Shown one piece after another: positions 17,251-29,600 of a stretch of 64,000 nt of DNA. The first letter of the stretch is position 1. Each line of letters starts with the position of its first letter. The stretch covers positions 1 through 64,000 of the forward strand of contig NZ_WBVO01000014.1 of NCBI RefSeq assembly GCF_008933115.1, in the 5' to 3' direction. This DNA is from Phaeocystidibacter luteus (GTDB lineage Bacteria; Bacteroidota; Bacteroidia; Flavobacteriales; Schleiferiaceae). Made by a program: the position numbers and the translations under genes. The notes beneath the pieces were generated by a model. The model did not search any database, had not been told where the DNA came from, and worked only from the letters and a program-made list of their open reading frames with translations.

Positions 17251-20200
17251 ATGAGAAAAATTTTACGCAGTTGCGTAGGGTTGTTGGCGTGTTTGGCATT
17301 TAGTAGTGTCGCACACGGACAAGCTTACGTTATTACTCCTTCGGCGACCGATGCTGGTAACCCTGGGGGTGTTCGTACTTCCGGTGACTTTACCACAACC
17401 GGTGGCACGAGCATTTGGACTGGCGCGCAGGCGGCCCAGTCGTGGTCGGCGGCACAAGCGCTCCCATTTGCATTCGATTTTTACGGTAGCCCGGTGACCC
17501 ACTATATTGTGGCGAGCAACGGGCTTTTGTCGTTTGATACGACAAATGCAGGTGCGGCGGTTAATACCGCTCTTAATACTAATGGCTCACTACCAGATGC
17601 CAACCTTCCTGATAAGACGGTTGCGTATTTCTGGGAGGACTTCACTGGTGTGACTTCATCTTCAGATGATGTTTACGCTATTGTGGAGGGTACCGCTCCA
17701 AACCGTCAGCTTTGGATATTGAACTACTCCATGAAGGTGGGTTCATTGTCTTACGGTTATTGGGCACTAGTTTTGGAAGAGACGACGAACAAGATTTATG
17801 TCATGGACATGAATTACTTCTTCGGTTCTCCGCACACGGCTACAGTAGGTATTCAAGTGGATGGTACGACTTCGTACCAGACAAGTAATTCACCAAACGA
17901 GGCATTCAACTCGGGTGGTTCTGGTAATGCTGATAACGAGTATTATGAGTTCACTTATTACGGCGCAGGTGCTGTGATTCCACCGGTGAATGTGACTGTA
18001 ACTCCAGGTTCATCTACGGCTACAATCAACTACGACCTCGGTACTGCTACCGGTGGTGAGATTGAGTATGGATCTCCTGGTTTCGTACAAGGCGCAGGAA
18101 CGACCGTAACGATGAGCACTACAACGGCTCACACTCTCACGGGTCTTTCTCCGGCGACCTCATACGAGTTCTACGTTCGCTCTAGCTCAGGTGGTAACTT
18201 CTCTAGCTGGGTAGGTCCTTACAGCTTCATCACTACGTGTGTTACTGTAAACTCATTCCCTTATCTAGAGAACTTCGACGGATCAACTTGGTCTTCTACA
18301 ACGACTTACGATCCGTGCTGGAATATAACTCAGTCTTCTACGTATCGCTGGCAAGTAAACAGCGGTGGTACAGGTTCAGGATCTACTGGTCCTACTTCTG
18401 ACGCCTCTGGTGTTGGCCAATACATTTATACTGAAGCTTCTTCAGGCGGTACAGGTTCATTCGCTTGGGCAGAGATGCCACCAATGGACCTTACTTCACT
18501 TACACAACCAGAATTGACATTCATGTACCACATGTATGGTGCAACTATCGATCGTCTCGACATTGAGGCTTCACTCGATAGCGGTACTACATGGATGGTA
18601 GTGGATAGCATTGTTGGTCAACAGCAAACTTCAAACGGTTCTGCTTGGGAAGCTGCTATCGTTGATTTGGATAGCGTAAACTCAGCTTATACTCTTATTC
18701 GCTTCTCTGCAACACGCGGAACAAGCTTCACTGGGGATATCTCACTTGATGAGGTTCGCATTCGTCAGACTCCGCCTTGTCCAGATCCAACTGGATTCGC
18801 GTCATCTGACTTGACACCAACTTCTGTGAACATCACATTTGTAGGTGCAGGTGCAACGAGCATCGTAGAATGGGGTCCACAAGGATTCGGTGGCGGAACA
18901 GGTACTACTGTATCTGCAATGAACGACACCGTGCCAGTTACAGGTCTACCTCCGGGTACTTGTCTCGACTTCTACATTCAGTCTGACTGTTCTGGAGCAG
19001 GTAATGGAGTTTCTGTAATTGCTGGTCCATTCACTATTTGTACTCCTTGTAATGCAGCTCCATTGCCTTACACTGAAACATTTGACGTTTGGCCATTGGA
19101 TTGTGAAGACCCGGCAGCAGGTACTGAGCCTTGGGTAAGTCGTAATGGTTGGGCGGAAGCTAACTATTGGTCGAACAATGAAGATGACTTCATTCTACAA
19201 ATGCAGAATGTGATTATCTCTGCGGATGCTCGCGTTAAGTTTGACTGGTCTCACCTTTACAATACATTCTACCCAGAAGATGACTTGGCGATTCTTTCTC
19301 GTCCAGTTGATTCAACTACTTGGGATACACTTTGGTACCGCGTAGGTGCTACATTTGACTCTCAAGACGGTGCAGCAACAACTTCACCTGGTTCAGGTGT
19401 GAGTGAAATCATGTTGCTTCCACTTCACTACACAGGACAAGAAGTTGAGTTCCAGATCAATGGACACTCTGACTTTGGGCCACGAGCTTATGTAGATAAC
19501 TTCGTTGTTGAAGAAGTTCCTGCATGTCTCGGTCCAATTGGATTCACAGTTGTTGCATTGACTGATACTTCAGTTGCCATCACATGGACAGCCGATACTT
19601 CTGCATCAACTTCTACAGTTGAGTGGGGTGAGTCTGGATTCGCTCAAGGTACAGGTACAATTGTATCGGGTACGGGTGATTCAGTTTACATCTCTGGTCT
19701 TGATCCGAGCACTTCGTACGAGATTTATGCCATGGTAGATTGTGGTAGCAGTATGTCTGCAAACAACGGTCCATTCGCATTCCGTACACTTTGTCCTGTT
19801 TATTTCTCTGCTCCGTATAACGAGGACTTCACTTTGAGTTCTTACGGTGCAGCCGATGCGAACAACTCATTTGAAAACTGTTGGACAGTAGATCTTAATA
19901 CGGGAATGCGTTGGGAATCTGAAGATTCTGAAGGTTCCAATGAGAACTCGTCTAGCACAGGTCCGTTCTTCGATAACACGACCCCATCTACCGCTGGTGG
20001 AGGATATATGTTTATGGAGACTTCACCAACTGCAACAGATGCAGGCTTGTATTCTCCAATGATCGAAATGTCATCACTTACAACCCCAACTCTAAGTTTC
20101 GCTTACCACATGTACGGTGCAACTATGGGTACGTTGTCTGTTGATATTTGGAACGGCTCTATTTGGGTGATGGACGCATGGACACTTTCTGGACAGCAGC

Positions 20201-23200
20201 AAACTGCTGGATCAGATCCATGGACAATGGCTTCTGTGCCTTTGGCAGCCTTCGTAGGTGATACCATTCAGATTCGTTTCAGAGGTAATAAGACTACCTC
20301 GTTTACTTCTGACATGTCTATCGATGACGTATCAGTTGCTGATGGTCCTAGCTGTTCAGTTGTATCAGGTGGTTTTGCTGAGAACATTACTTCTTCAGCA
20401 GCTGACTTGAACTGGTCTGCATTTACATCTTCTGATTACGATATCGAGTGGGGTCCTTGTGGATTCACACCAGGTACAGGTAACGGTACAGTTGTAAACA
20501 ATGTAACTCCAGGTTACACACTTAGCGGTCTTGCACCGAACACGTGCTACGAGTTCTACGTAACGAATAATTGTGATCCTACGAATACACAGTACGGACC
20601 ATACTCATTCCTTACTGCTTGTTTGGCTCAGTTGAGCGGAACATATACTGTAGGTGGTCCTGTAGGTCCGAACAACTTCGCCAACCTTGATACTGCTATT
20701 GCAGAATTGATTTGTGGTGTGAGTGGTCCGGTTACCTTCCAGATTATGTCGAACGACAGCATCTTCAGTACACTTCAAATCGGCGACGTAAGTGGTGTGA
20801 GCAATACCAATACGATCACATTCGATGGTATGGGTTCTGCAACACTTTACGGTAGCGGATATGTTGGTCCAATGTGGAACCTCGAAGGGTCGAAGCATAT
20901 CGCAATCAAGAATTTGACAATGATTGATAGCTCTGCTTCTAACGTGGGTATTCGCATGTCGATGAACACGGACAGTGTAACCATCGAGAATAACACGATG
21001 ATCATCAGCCCAACTGCTACAAGCACATTGTCTGCTGGTATCGCAATTACTGGTTCTGCGACTAGCCTTTCTGGTACGAATTCAGATTGTAACTACATCA
21101 CTATCAAGGATAACGACATTCAAGGTGGTTACTATGGTATCACTGCTTACGGTGGTGCTAACACAACTACTAAGATTGACGGAATCACTGTTGAAGGTAA
21201 CACGGTTACTAATCACCAGTCTTACGGTATTCGTATTTACTATTACGACGGAGTAGAGGTTAACAACAACCACGTGAGTGGTCACCGTAACCCAACATTC
21301 TGCTACGGTATGTACTTGTACTACAACGACAATATGGATGTTGAAGAGAACTTCGTAACTGGTGCTACGTATGCTGCATACATGCCAGGTATGAACGTAT
21401 CTGATGCGAACGGTGTGGCGAACATTGTGAACAACATGTTCATGGGACTTCACCCATCGTCTAGTACAACATCTGCCGTTTACGTAACTGGTAACAGCCA
21501 CGACGTAAATGTTTACCACAACAGTATTTCTAACATTGGTGGTTACGGTTGGAGAGACTTCAACACGACTGGTTACGACTTCCGTAACAACGTTGTTGTA
21601 GGTTCTAACTTGGCGATGGACATGAACGCGGCACCAGATTCTGCGAACGATGTCTTTGACTACAACTTGTACTACAGAACTACTGCGGGTAACTTGGTAG
21701 AGTGGAGCACTGGCTACGCTGACCTTGCTGCATTGCAAGCGGCTCAGCCAAACCACAACCAAAACTCTATTAGTGGTGATCCAATCTTTGTTGGCCCGTC
21801 TGATCTTCACCTTATCGGTGCAGTTGCGAATGACGTAGGTGACAACTCAGTAGGTGTTACTGTTGATATTGATGGAGATGCACGTCCAGCTACCGGATCT
21901 ACTATTGTAGATATGGGTGCTGACGAATACACTCCACTACAGTGGGATGCTGAAATGATTGCATTGTACGAGCCATCTTCAGGTGGTTGTGGCGACTCTT
22001 CAGTTACTGTATCTGTGATTGTTGGAAACCTCGGTTTGAACACGATCACAAGCATGACTATCAACGCGAACGTTTCAGGTGCTGCTACAGCAAACTTGAG
22101 TACGACGTACGCAGGTAGCTTGCCTTCAACTATGCAGGATACAATTACTGTTGGGACATTCAACATCTACAATGGTGGTACTGTTAGCATCGACGCTAAC
22201 TTGGTACTTGCCATGGATGGTGATAGCAGCAACGATACACTTCCAGCAAGCTCATTCGATTACATTTCATTCGATCCGATTGCACTTCCAGGTGATACCG
22301 TTTGTGAAGGTGCTACTGTAGAACTATACGCTCAGGCACAATCTGGTGTACTACACGGATGGTTTGCAAATCAGAATGATACAGTTGCAGTTGCTACTGG
22401 AGACACCCTTAGTGTAACGGCTGATCCAAATCAGACTACGTACTACTTGGGTTACTTGACTAGCGGTCTTGATAGTATCGAAACTACATTCGCTCAGAAC
22501 AATGGTTGTGGCGCGGGTAACATGTTCGATGTATCGTTGAACAAGCAAATCGTAATGGAAGGTGTGGTTATTCACAGCGGTGACGCTGCAGGTACTTCAT
22601 CTACAGTAGATGTGTACTACTTGTCAGGTTCTTACGTAGGTAACGAAACCAACATGGCTAGCTGGACATTGCACGAAACAGTAACCTTTACTTCTAATGG
22701 TAATGGTGTTCCTTCTCGTGCAGAATTCACAACACCATTGGTTCTTCCTGCGGGTAGCTACGGTATGTACATGCAAGCGAACGTACGTTACACGAACGGT
22801 TCGCAAGTATTCAGCAACGGTGATATGACTATCACAACGGGAGCAGGTTTGTGTACTGCATTCAGCTCGCCAATTAACGGTCGTATCTGGAACGGACGTA
22901 TCCTTTACCGTGGATCTAACGCTTGTAGCCAAGACAAGATTCCAGTGACTTACGGAATTACTCCTAAGCCAACTGCATCTTTCACTGCTACTTACACAGG
23001 TGGAAACGGTACGGGTGACTACAGCTTTGACGCGTCTGCTTCAACTGCTGCTGACTCAATCTACTGGTCATTCGGTGACCCTGCGAACAGCACGGGTAAC
23101 GGTACTACAACGACCTTCACGTATGTAGATAATGGTGACTACGTAGTTACTATGATTGCATTCAACGATTGTGGTTCTGATACCATCACTGATACTGCTA

Positions 23201-23487
23201 TGGTTCGTGGAATTGGATTGAACGAGCTCTCAGGAGTTAGCGATATCCGTCTATTCCCTAACCCTTCTAGTGGGGCCGTTACTTTGAGCCTCAACTTGGT
23301 AGACGCGCAAGAAGTACTTCTTGAAGTAGTGAATCTACAGGGACAAGTTCTTTACACCGAGCAACTCGGTAGAGTAGAGGGCGAGTACCAGTGGAGTGCC
23401 GACCTCGGCAACCTACCTAAAGGTGCGTACTTCGTACGTCTAACAGGAGATACAGGAGTTAAGACATTGCCGCTTTCGCTGCACTAA
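17251..23487 (+). CDS. Giant T9SS adhesin-like protein 1 (FN3/MAM/beta-helix/PKD)
   Basis: The ATG at 17251 (MRKILRSCVGLL) starts a signal peptide ending near residue 24; an in-frame start at 17206 is rejected. The 2078-aa product has an N-terminal domain (about 25-240), then fibronectin-type-III-like modules beginning near 242, 507, 754 and 1032, alternating with MAM/jelly-roll-like modules beginning near 331, 603 and 853. A right-handed beta-helix (about 1127-1560, regular NNTM, NDIQGG, NTVTNH turns) follows, then a CARDB/Ig-like part (about 1563-1720), a PKD domain near 1907-1985, and a T9SS type A sorting domain from 1997 (RLFPNPSSG ... LPKGAYFVRL). It should be exported by Sec then T9SS and displayed on the surface. 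Substrate or partner unknown; adhesion or polysaccharide binding is inferred from the domains. Confidence 0.88.
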   Translation: MRKILRSCVGLLACLAFSSVAHGQAYVITPSATDAGNPGGVRTSGDFTTTGGTSIWTGAQAAQSWSAAQALPFAFDFYGSPVTHYIVASNGLLSFDTTNAGAAVNTALNTNGSLPDANLPDKTVAYFWEDFTGVTSSSDDVYAIVEGTAPNRQLWILNYSMKVGSLSYGYWALVLEETTNKIYVMDMNYFFGSPHTATVGIQVDGTTSYQTSNSPNEAFNSGGSGNADNEYYEFTYYGAGAVIPPVNVTVTPGSSTATINYDLGTATGGEIEYGSPGFVQGAGTTVTMSTTTAHTLTGLSPATSYEFYVRSSSGGNFSSWVGPYSFITTCVTVNSFPYLENFDGSTWSSTTTYDPCWNITQSSTYRWQVNSGGTGSGSTGPTSDASGVGQYIYTEASSGGTGSFAWAEMPPMDLTSLTQPELTFMYHMYGATIDRLDIEASLDSGTTWMVVDSIVGQQQTSNGSAWEAAIVDLDSVNSAYTLIRFSATRGTSFTGDISLDEVRIRQTPPCPDPTGFASSDLTPTSVNITFVGAGATSIVEWGPQGFGGGTGTTVSAMNDTVPVTGLPPGTCLDFYIQSDCSGAGNGVSVIAGPFTICTPCNAAPLPYTETFDVWPLDCEDPAAGTEPWVSRNGWAEANYWSNNEDDFILQMQNVIISADARVKFDWSHLYNTFYPEDDLAILSRPVDSTTWDTLWYRVGATFDSQDGAATTSPGSGVSEIMLLPLHYTGQEVEFQINGHSDFGPRAYVDNFVVEEVPACLGPIGFTVVALTDTSVAITWTADTSASTSTVEWGESGFAQGTGTIVSGTGDSVYISGLDPSTSYEIYAMVDCGSSMSANNGPFAFRTLCPVYFSAPYNEDFTLSSYGAADANNSFENCWTVDLNTGMRWESEDSEGSNENSSSTGPFFDNTTPSTAGGGYMFMETSPTATDAGLYSPMIEMSSLTTPTLSFAYHMYGATMGTLSVDIWNGSIWVMDAWTLSGQQQTAGSDPWTMASVPLAAFVGDTIQIRFRGNKTTSFTSDMSIDDVSVADGPSCSVVSGGFAENITSSAADLNWSAFTSSDYDIEWGPCGFTPGTGNGTVVNNVTPGYTLSGLAPNTCYEFYVTNNCDPTNTQYGPYSFLTACLAQLSGTYTVGGPVGPNNFANLDTAIAELICGVSGPVTFQIMSNDSIFSTLQIGDVSGVSNTNTITFDGMGSATLYGSGYVGPMWNLEGSKHIAIKNLTMIDSSASNVGIRMSMNTDSVTIENNTMIISPTATSTLSAGIAITGSATSLSGTNSDCNYITIKDNDIQGGYYGITAYGGANTTTKIDGITVEGNTVTNHQSYGIRIYYYDGVEVNNNHVSGHRNPTFCYGMYLYYNDNMDVEENFVTGATYAAYMPGMNVSDANGVANIVNNMFMGLHPSSSTTSAVYVTGNSHDVNVYHNSISNIGGYGWRDFNTTGYDFRNNVVVGSNLAMDMNAAPDSANDVFDYNLYYRTTAGNLVEWSTGYADLAALQAAQPNHNQNSISGDPIFVGPSDLHLIGAVANDVGDNSVGVTVDIDGDARPATGSTIVDMGADEYTPLQWDAEMIALYEPSSGGCGDSSVTVSVIVGNLGLNTITSMTINANVSGAATANLSTTYAGSLPSTMQDTITVGTFNIYNGGTVSIDANLVLAMDGDSSNDTLPASSFDYISFDPIALPGDTVCEGATVELYAQAQSGVLHGWFANQNDTVAVATGDTLSVTADPNQTTYYLGYLTSGLDSIETTFAQNNGCGAGNMFDVSLNKQIVMEGVVIHSGDAAGTSSTVDVYYLSGSYVGNETNMASWTLHETVTFTSNGNGVPSRAEFTTPLVLPAGSYGMYMQANVRYTNGSQVFSNGDMTITTGAGLCTAFSSPINGRIWNGRILYRGSNACSQDKIPVTYGITPKPTASFTATYTGGNGTGDYSFDASASTAADSIYWSFGDPANSTGNGTTTTFTYVDNGDYVVTMIAFNDCGSDTITDTAMVRGIGLNELSGVSDIRLFPNPSSGAVTLSLNLVDAQEVLLEVVNLQGQVLYTEQLGRVEGEYQWSADLGNLPKGAYFVRLTGDTGVKTLPLSLH
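17335..18542 (+). repeat. About 1.2-kb exact repeat, copy 1 (5' part of adhesin 1)
   Basis: Wherever I compared it, this stretch is identical base for base to 23743-24950 in the next gene, a constant offset of 6408 bp. Identity includes third codon positions, then decays downstream through scattered mostly synonymous changes (18543, then the CTCGAC/CTCGAT and GTGGAT/GTAGAT codons) into ordinary paralogue divergence. The signal peptides just upstream differ. Confidence 0.85.
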
Positions 23488-23511
23488 ATCTTAACTAAGT
23501 ATATAGATATA

Positions 23512-23542
23512 GCCCCGTCAGGAAACTGGCGGGGCTTTTTTA
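23512..23542 (+). terminator. Rho-independent terminator of adhesin 1
   Basis: GCCCCGTCA and TGGCGGGGC form a GC-rich stem around GGAAAC, followed by TTTTTT, 25 bp after the stop codon. Confidence 0.9.
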
Positions 23543-23564
23543 GTTACATGAAAAATGGTTGCAA

Positions 23565-23596
23565 TTGTAATTTCCTCGATTAAAAACCTATATTTG
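23565..23596 (+). promoter_or_regulatory. Bacteroidota-type promoter of the second giant adhesin gene
   Basis: TTG at 23565-23567 and TATATTTG at 23589-23596 are separated by 21 bp, and the ATG lies 63 bp downstream. Spacing to the start is nearly the same as for adhesin 1, so the duplicated genes appear to keep separate but similar promoters. Confidence 0.6.
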
Positions 23597-23658
23597 AGAG
23601 TATCTGCCTACATGGTAGATGTCGCGCAATTATTCATTTTCAACACAAAATCATCGCT

Positions 23659-26600
23659 ATGAGAAATTCTCTACGCTGGTGCATGGCATTGCTTGCCATG
23701 ATTGCTTTCAGTCCGATGGCATTCAGTCAAGCTTACGTCATCACTCCTTCGGCGACCGATGCTGGTAACCCTGGGGGTGTTCGTACTTCCGGTGACTTTA
23801 CCACAACCGGTGGCACGAGCATTTGGACTGGCGCGCAGGCGGCCCAGTCGTGGTCGGCGGCACAAGCGCTCCCATTTGCATTCGATTTTTACGGTAGCCC
23901 GGTGACCCACTATATTGTGGCGAGCAACGGGCTTTTGTCGTTTGATACGACAAATGCAGGTGCGGCGGTTAATACCGCTCTTAATACTAATGGCTCACTA
24001 CCAGATGCCAACCTTCCTGATAAGACGGTTGCGTATTTCTGGGAGGACTTCACTGGTGTGACTTCATCTTCAGATGATGTTTACGCTATTGTGGAGGGTA
24101 CCGCTCCAAACCGTCAGCTTTGGATATTGAACTACTCCATGAAGGTGGGTTCATTGTCTTACGGTTATTGGGCACTAGTTTTGGAAGAGACGACGAACAA
24201 GATTTATGTCATGGACATGAATTACTTCTTCGGTTCTCCGCACACGGCTACAGTAGGTATTCAAGTGGATGGTACGACTTCGTACCAGACAAGTAATTCA
24301 CCAAACGAGGCATTCAACTCGGGTGGTTCTGGTAATGCTGATAACGAGTATTATGAGTTCACTTATTACGGCGCAGGTGCTGTGATTCCACCGGTGAATG
24401 TGACTGTAACTCCAGGTTCATCTACGGCTACAATCAACTACGACCTCGGTACTGCTACCGGTGGTGAGATTGAGTATGGATCTCCTGGTTTCGTACAAGG
24501 CGCAGGAACGACCGTAACGATGAGCACTACAACGGCTCACACTCTCACGGGTCTTTCTCCGGCGACCTCATACGAGTTCTACGTTCGCTCTAGCTCAGGT
24601 GGTAACTTCTCTAGCTGGGTAGGTCCTTACAGCTTCATCACTACGTGTGTTACTGTAAACTCATTCCCTTATCTAGAGAACTTCGACGGATCAACTTGGT
24701 CTTCTACAACGACTTACGATCCGTGCTGGAATATAACTCAGTCTTCTACGTATCGCTGGCAAGTAAACAGCGGTGGTACAGGTTCAGGATCTACTGGTCC
24801 TACTTCTGACGCCTCTGGTGTTGGCCAATACATTTATACTGAAGCTTCTTCAGGCGGTACAGGTTCATTCGCTTGGGCAGAGATGCCACCAATGGACCTT
24901 ACTTCACTTACACAACCAGAATTGACATTCATGTACCACATGTATGGTGCTACTATCGATCGTCTCGATATTGAGGCTTCACTCGATAGCGGTACTACAT
25001 GGATGGTAGTAGATAGCATTGTTGGTCAGCAGCAAACTTCAAACGGTTCTGCTTGGGAAGCTGCTATCGTTGATTTGGATAGCGTAAACTCAGCTTATAC
25101 TCTTATTCGCTTCTCTGCAACACGCGGAACAAGCTTCACTGGGGATATCTCACTTGATGAGGTTCGCATTCGTCAGACTCCACCTTGTCCAGATCCAACT
25201 GGATTCGCGTCATCTGACTTGACACCTACTTCTGTAAATATCACATTCATTGGTGCTGGTGCAACGAGCATTGTTGAATGGGGTCCACAAGGTTATGGTG
25301 GCGGTACAGGAACTACTGTATCTGCAATGAACGATACTGTACCAGTTACAGGTCTACCTCCAGGCACGTGTCTCGACTTCTACATTCAGTCTGACTGTAC
25401 CGGAGCGGGTAATGGTGTGTCTACCGTTCAAGGTCCGTTTACTATTTGTACTCCTTGTAATGCGGCAGCTATGCCTTACCAAGAGACGTTCGACGTATGG
25501 CCTTTGGATTGTGAAGACCCTGCGGTTGGAACATCTCCATGGATTAACGACGGAGGATGGGCTGAGGCTCAAAACTGGTCGTTCAACAACGCCGACTTCA
25601 TCATGGATATGCAAGATGTAGTCATTTCTGTGGACGCAAGAGTTGTGTTCGATTGGTCTCACCAGTACAACGCATCTTATCCAGATGACGACTTGGCGAT
25701 TCTTTCTCGTCCAAGTGATTCAACTACGTGGGATACATTGTGGTACGGCAAGGGAGTTTCTTTTGATTCTCAAGACGGTGCTGGACCAACTTCAAAAGGT
25801 AGTGGTGTAAATGAGATTGTACTCCTTCCATCACACTATACGGGTCAGACTGCTCAGTTCCAGATCAACGTTCACTCCGACTGGGGTCCGAACACGTACA
25901 TCAATGATTTCACAGTAGAGGCAGTTCCGGCTTGTCTTGAGCCGATCGGCTTCAGCACACTGAACATCCAGCCAGATTCAGTATTCTTCACATTCACAGC
26001 CGATACAACAGCTAGCTCTTACGCTATCGAATGGGGTCCTTGTGGATATGCGCAGGGTACGGGTATGACTGATACCATTTACAATGATTCAGCCGGCTTG
26101 GGTGGATTGATGGCAGCAACATGCTATGATTTATACATCCAAACGTTCTGTTCACCTTCAGGACAAAGTATTTGGGCGGGTCCATTCTCATTCTTCACAG
26201 CTTGTGATACTCTTCCACTTCCATGGACAGAGGACTTTGAGAATGCGGCAGTACCAGCTCATCCAGTTTGTTGGGATCTTGAAACCAGTAACTCATTCTA
26301 TGTGAATACGGTTACGGGCACAAGTGGTTCGAACCCTGGTGCGAATAGTGGCACAAATTATTTGCTACACCGCTACAGTTTCAATAACGAATGGTGGTCG
26401 TTTACCCCAGAGTTTAACCTACAAGCCGGTCAATCTTACCAAGTGAGCTTCTGGTATCAAACAGAAGGTACAACTGCGTTTGACGAAGTTCGCCTTGCAT
26501 TTGGTCCGGGACAGACATCTGCGGATATGACGTACCAGATTACTTCTCAAACAGGTGTGAGCTCTACTACGTATACTCAGTTTGTAGCAACGTTCATTCC

Positions 26601-29600
26601 ACCACAGAGTGGTATCTACCACATTGGTTTGATGACTAGAACTTCTGGTTTCAGCGGTGCAATGAATATCGATGACTGGAACCTTCAATTGGATCCAAGT
26701 CCATGTCCTAACGTTTCTTCACTTGCTTCACAGATTGTAAGTGAGAACGAGGTGGATCTAGTTTGGGGTGGTACTTCTGCTCACACGTCATTTGACGTAG
26801 AGTGGGGTCCAGTTGGCTTCGTGGTAGGAACGGGTGCTGGTAACCAGTACTACGGTCTTACAAGCCCAACATTGAACCTCGATACACTTAGTCCAAACAC
26901 GTGCTACGAATTCTATGTTCGCGCAGACTGCGGATCTGGACCGGGAGCGTGGGTTGGACCAGTACAATGGTGTACTCCTTGTGCTGCGATTAATACCTAT
27001 CCGTACACTGAAGACTTCGATGGAAATACCTGGGGTCTTACAAGCACTTACGACCCTTGTTGGGAAGTGACGGCGGCCAATGGTTACACATGGTTGCTCG
27101 ATAACAACTCTACTGGTTCTGGTAATACCGGTCCTACAGGAGACGTGAGCGGATCTGGTAACTACATCTATAGTGAGGCTAGTTCCGGTGCAGTAGGTTC
27201 AGAAGCTTTGCTTCAAAGTGTGGCCTTCGACCTAACCGTGCTAACTACGCCAGAGTTGAACTTCTACTACCACATGTACGGTGCGACTATCGGAACATTG
27301 TATGTAGATGCATCTATGGATAATGGACAAACTTGGATGGCGATTGACAGTATTGTTGGTCAGCAACAAACTTCTACGAATGATCCTTGGGCGAAGCGTA
27401 TCACTGCCATTCCTTCTTCGGTAGTTGGTTCTAGAACCACATTCCGTTGGAGAGCGAGTAGAGGTACAAGCTTTACCGGAGATATTTCTGTTGACGAAGT
27501 GACTGTTCAAGAACAGCCTACTTGTCCACAGCCATTGTTCCTGACTCCAATGAGTGAGTCTACAACTACATTGTCGTTCTACTTTAACCCTGGTGGTGCA
27601 GCGAACTTCAACGTGGCTTATGGTCCGGCTGCAACTACGCCTACACCTGGTGCAGGTACATGGGTAAACGCGACAAATGATACCGTAACGCTTACTGGTT
27701 TAACTCCAGCAACGCTTTACAACATTTGGGTTCGCGATAGCTGTGGCGCGGGTGATGTGTCATTGTGGACAGGTCCAATTAGCATGCAAACCCTTTGTGT
27801 GCCATACACTACTCCTTTCATTGAAGGATTTGGCGCATGGCCACCAACTTGTTGGGATGTAAACGCTGGTACTCAGACTTGGACTAGCTTCAACGGATGG
27901 GCTCAGGCTCAGAACTGGAGCTTCAACGGAGCAGACTTCTTGATGAATACTCCTCAAGTTATCTTGAGTGATTCATCTGAATTGAGCTTCAAGTGGTCTC
28001 ACCAGTACAATTCATTCTATCCTGATGCAGGATACGTTCGTGTTCGCAACGTAAACAGCATGGTTTGGGATACGCTTTGGTCTAGAGAAGGAACTGCATT
28101 CGAGTCTAATGACGGTGCAGGAGCTACATCTCCAGGTTCAGGTGTAACTGAATTCATCAGTATTCCGAACTATGGAGCGGGTGATACAATCATCGTTCAA
28201 TTCTGGAGTGCTTCTGCATGGGGTCCAAACTGGTATGTAGATGACGTAAGTATCTATGATCGTCCAGCTTGTGCTGCTCCATCGAACTTCAACTTCGTGA
28301 TGTCTACTGCTACGACGGCTGATCTTTACTGGACCGCAGGTTCAGCAGGTGCAGCAGGATGGGTAGTAGAAGTAGGAGCTCCTGGCTTCCAGCCGGGCGG
28401 TGGTACTGCTACCATCGTATCGAACGATACCACCACAATTACTGGTTTGATGGGTAACACCGACTACTGTGCTTACCTCACTGAACTTTGTCCAGGTGGT
28501 GCCGATTCAAGTACTACAATCGGACCAGTTTGCTTCCGTACGGCATGTGTTCCTTATGGTATTCCTTATTCTGAAGACTTCAGCGGTTCTCCTTTGGATC
28601 CTTGCTGGTCTACAAGCAATACAGCGAATAACATTTCTGCGAACGCATTCTGGAAGTTGACAGATGTGGCTTGGCCAAACTACGGTGCACAAGGTCAAAC
28701 TGACCATACAGGCAACGGTGGATATGCTGTAGGTGTTGACGCCTCAGTACCGAACGATGCTTCCATGGATAGTGTCCTCTTGTTCTCACCTTATATTGAT
28801 ATCACTGGTCAGACCTCTTTGGAACTCAGCTTCCACATGTTCTCTGATGCAAGCCAGTACACAAACCCTAGAAACGTATTTACGGTTGCGGGTTGGACTG
28901 GTACTAGCTGGGTGAACATGTACACATGGCAAGGTGATAGCTCTGTATGGTTCGAGGTTAAGATTCCACTCAGTGGATATGGCCTCGCGGATACAACTAG
29001 ATTCATGTTCCATGTAGATAAGTCGGCGTCAGGTACATTCTACAACGATATCCTCATCGATGATATCTTCGTTCAGGTGCCGCCAACTTGTCCTACGCTT
29101 GGACCTGTTTCCTTCACGAACCCTACAATGACAGGTTCTACTGCAACTTGGGATACTACGGCTTCGCCGCAGACCTATCAGATTGAGTATGGCCCAGTTG
29201 GATTTACTCCAGGTTCAGGTACATTGATATCTGTTCCAACGAACACGCATACGTTTACCGGCTTGCCGAATAACAACGTTGTTCAGGAAATGTATATCCG
29301 TCCAATTTGTAGCGGTAACGATACAGGATATTGGTCTGGACCTACGATCATTGAGAAGATGGCTCAGCCATGTGATGACTTCGAAGATTACAGCATCGGT
29401 ACACTCGGTGATGCATCTTACTTAGTTCTTCCTTGGGCAGGTGACGGCGGTGATGCTGAGATTGTATCTCAAGGTGGTTCTCAAGCAATGCATATCTACG
29501 ATTCAGGTCCTGCAGGATTTGCAGACGTAGTTGCAGTGTTCGACACCATGACTTCTGGTACACACAACATCTCATTCGACTTCCAGTTGGGTACGGGTGC

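Noticed and set aside
21082-21810. 242-aa ORF on the minus strand inside adhesin 1 (and similar antisense ORFs in all three adhesins)
   Set aside because: Low-complexity Val/Thr-rich shadow of the Thr/Asn-rich beta-helix coding strand.
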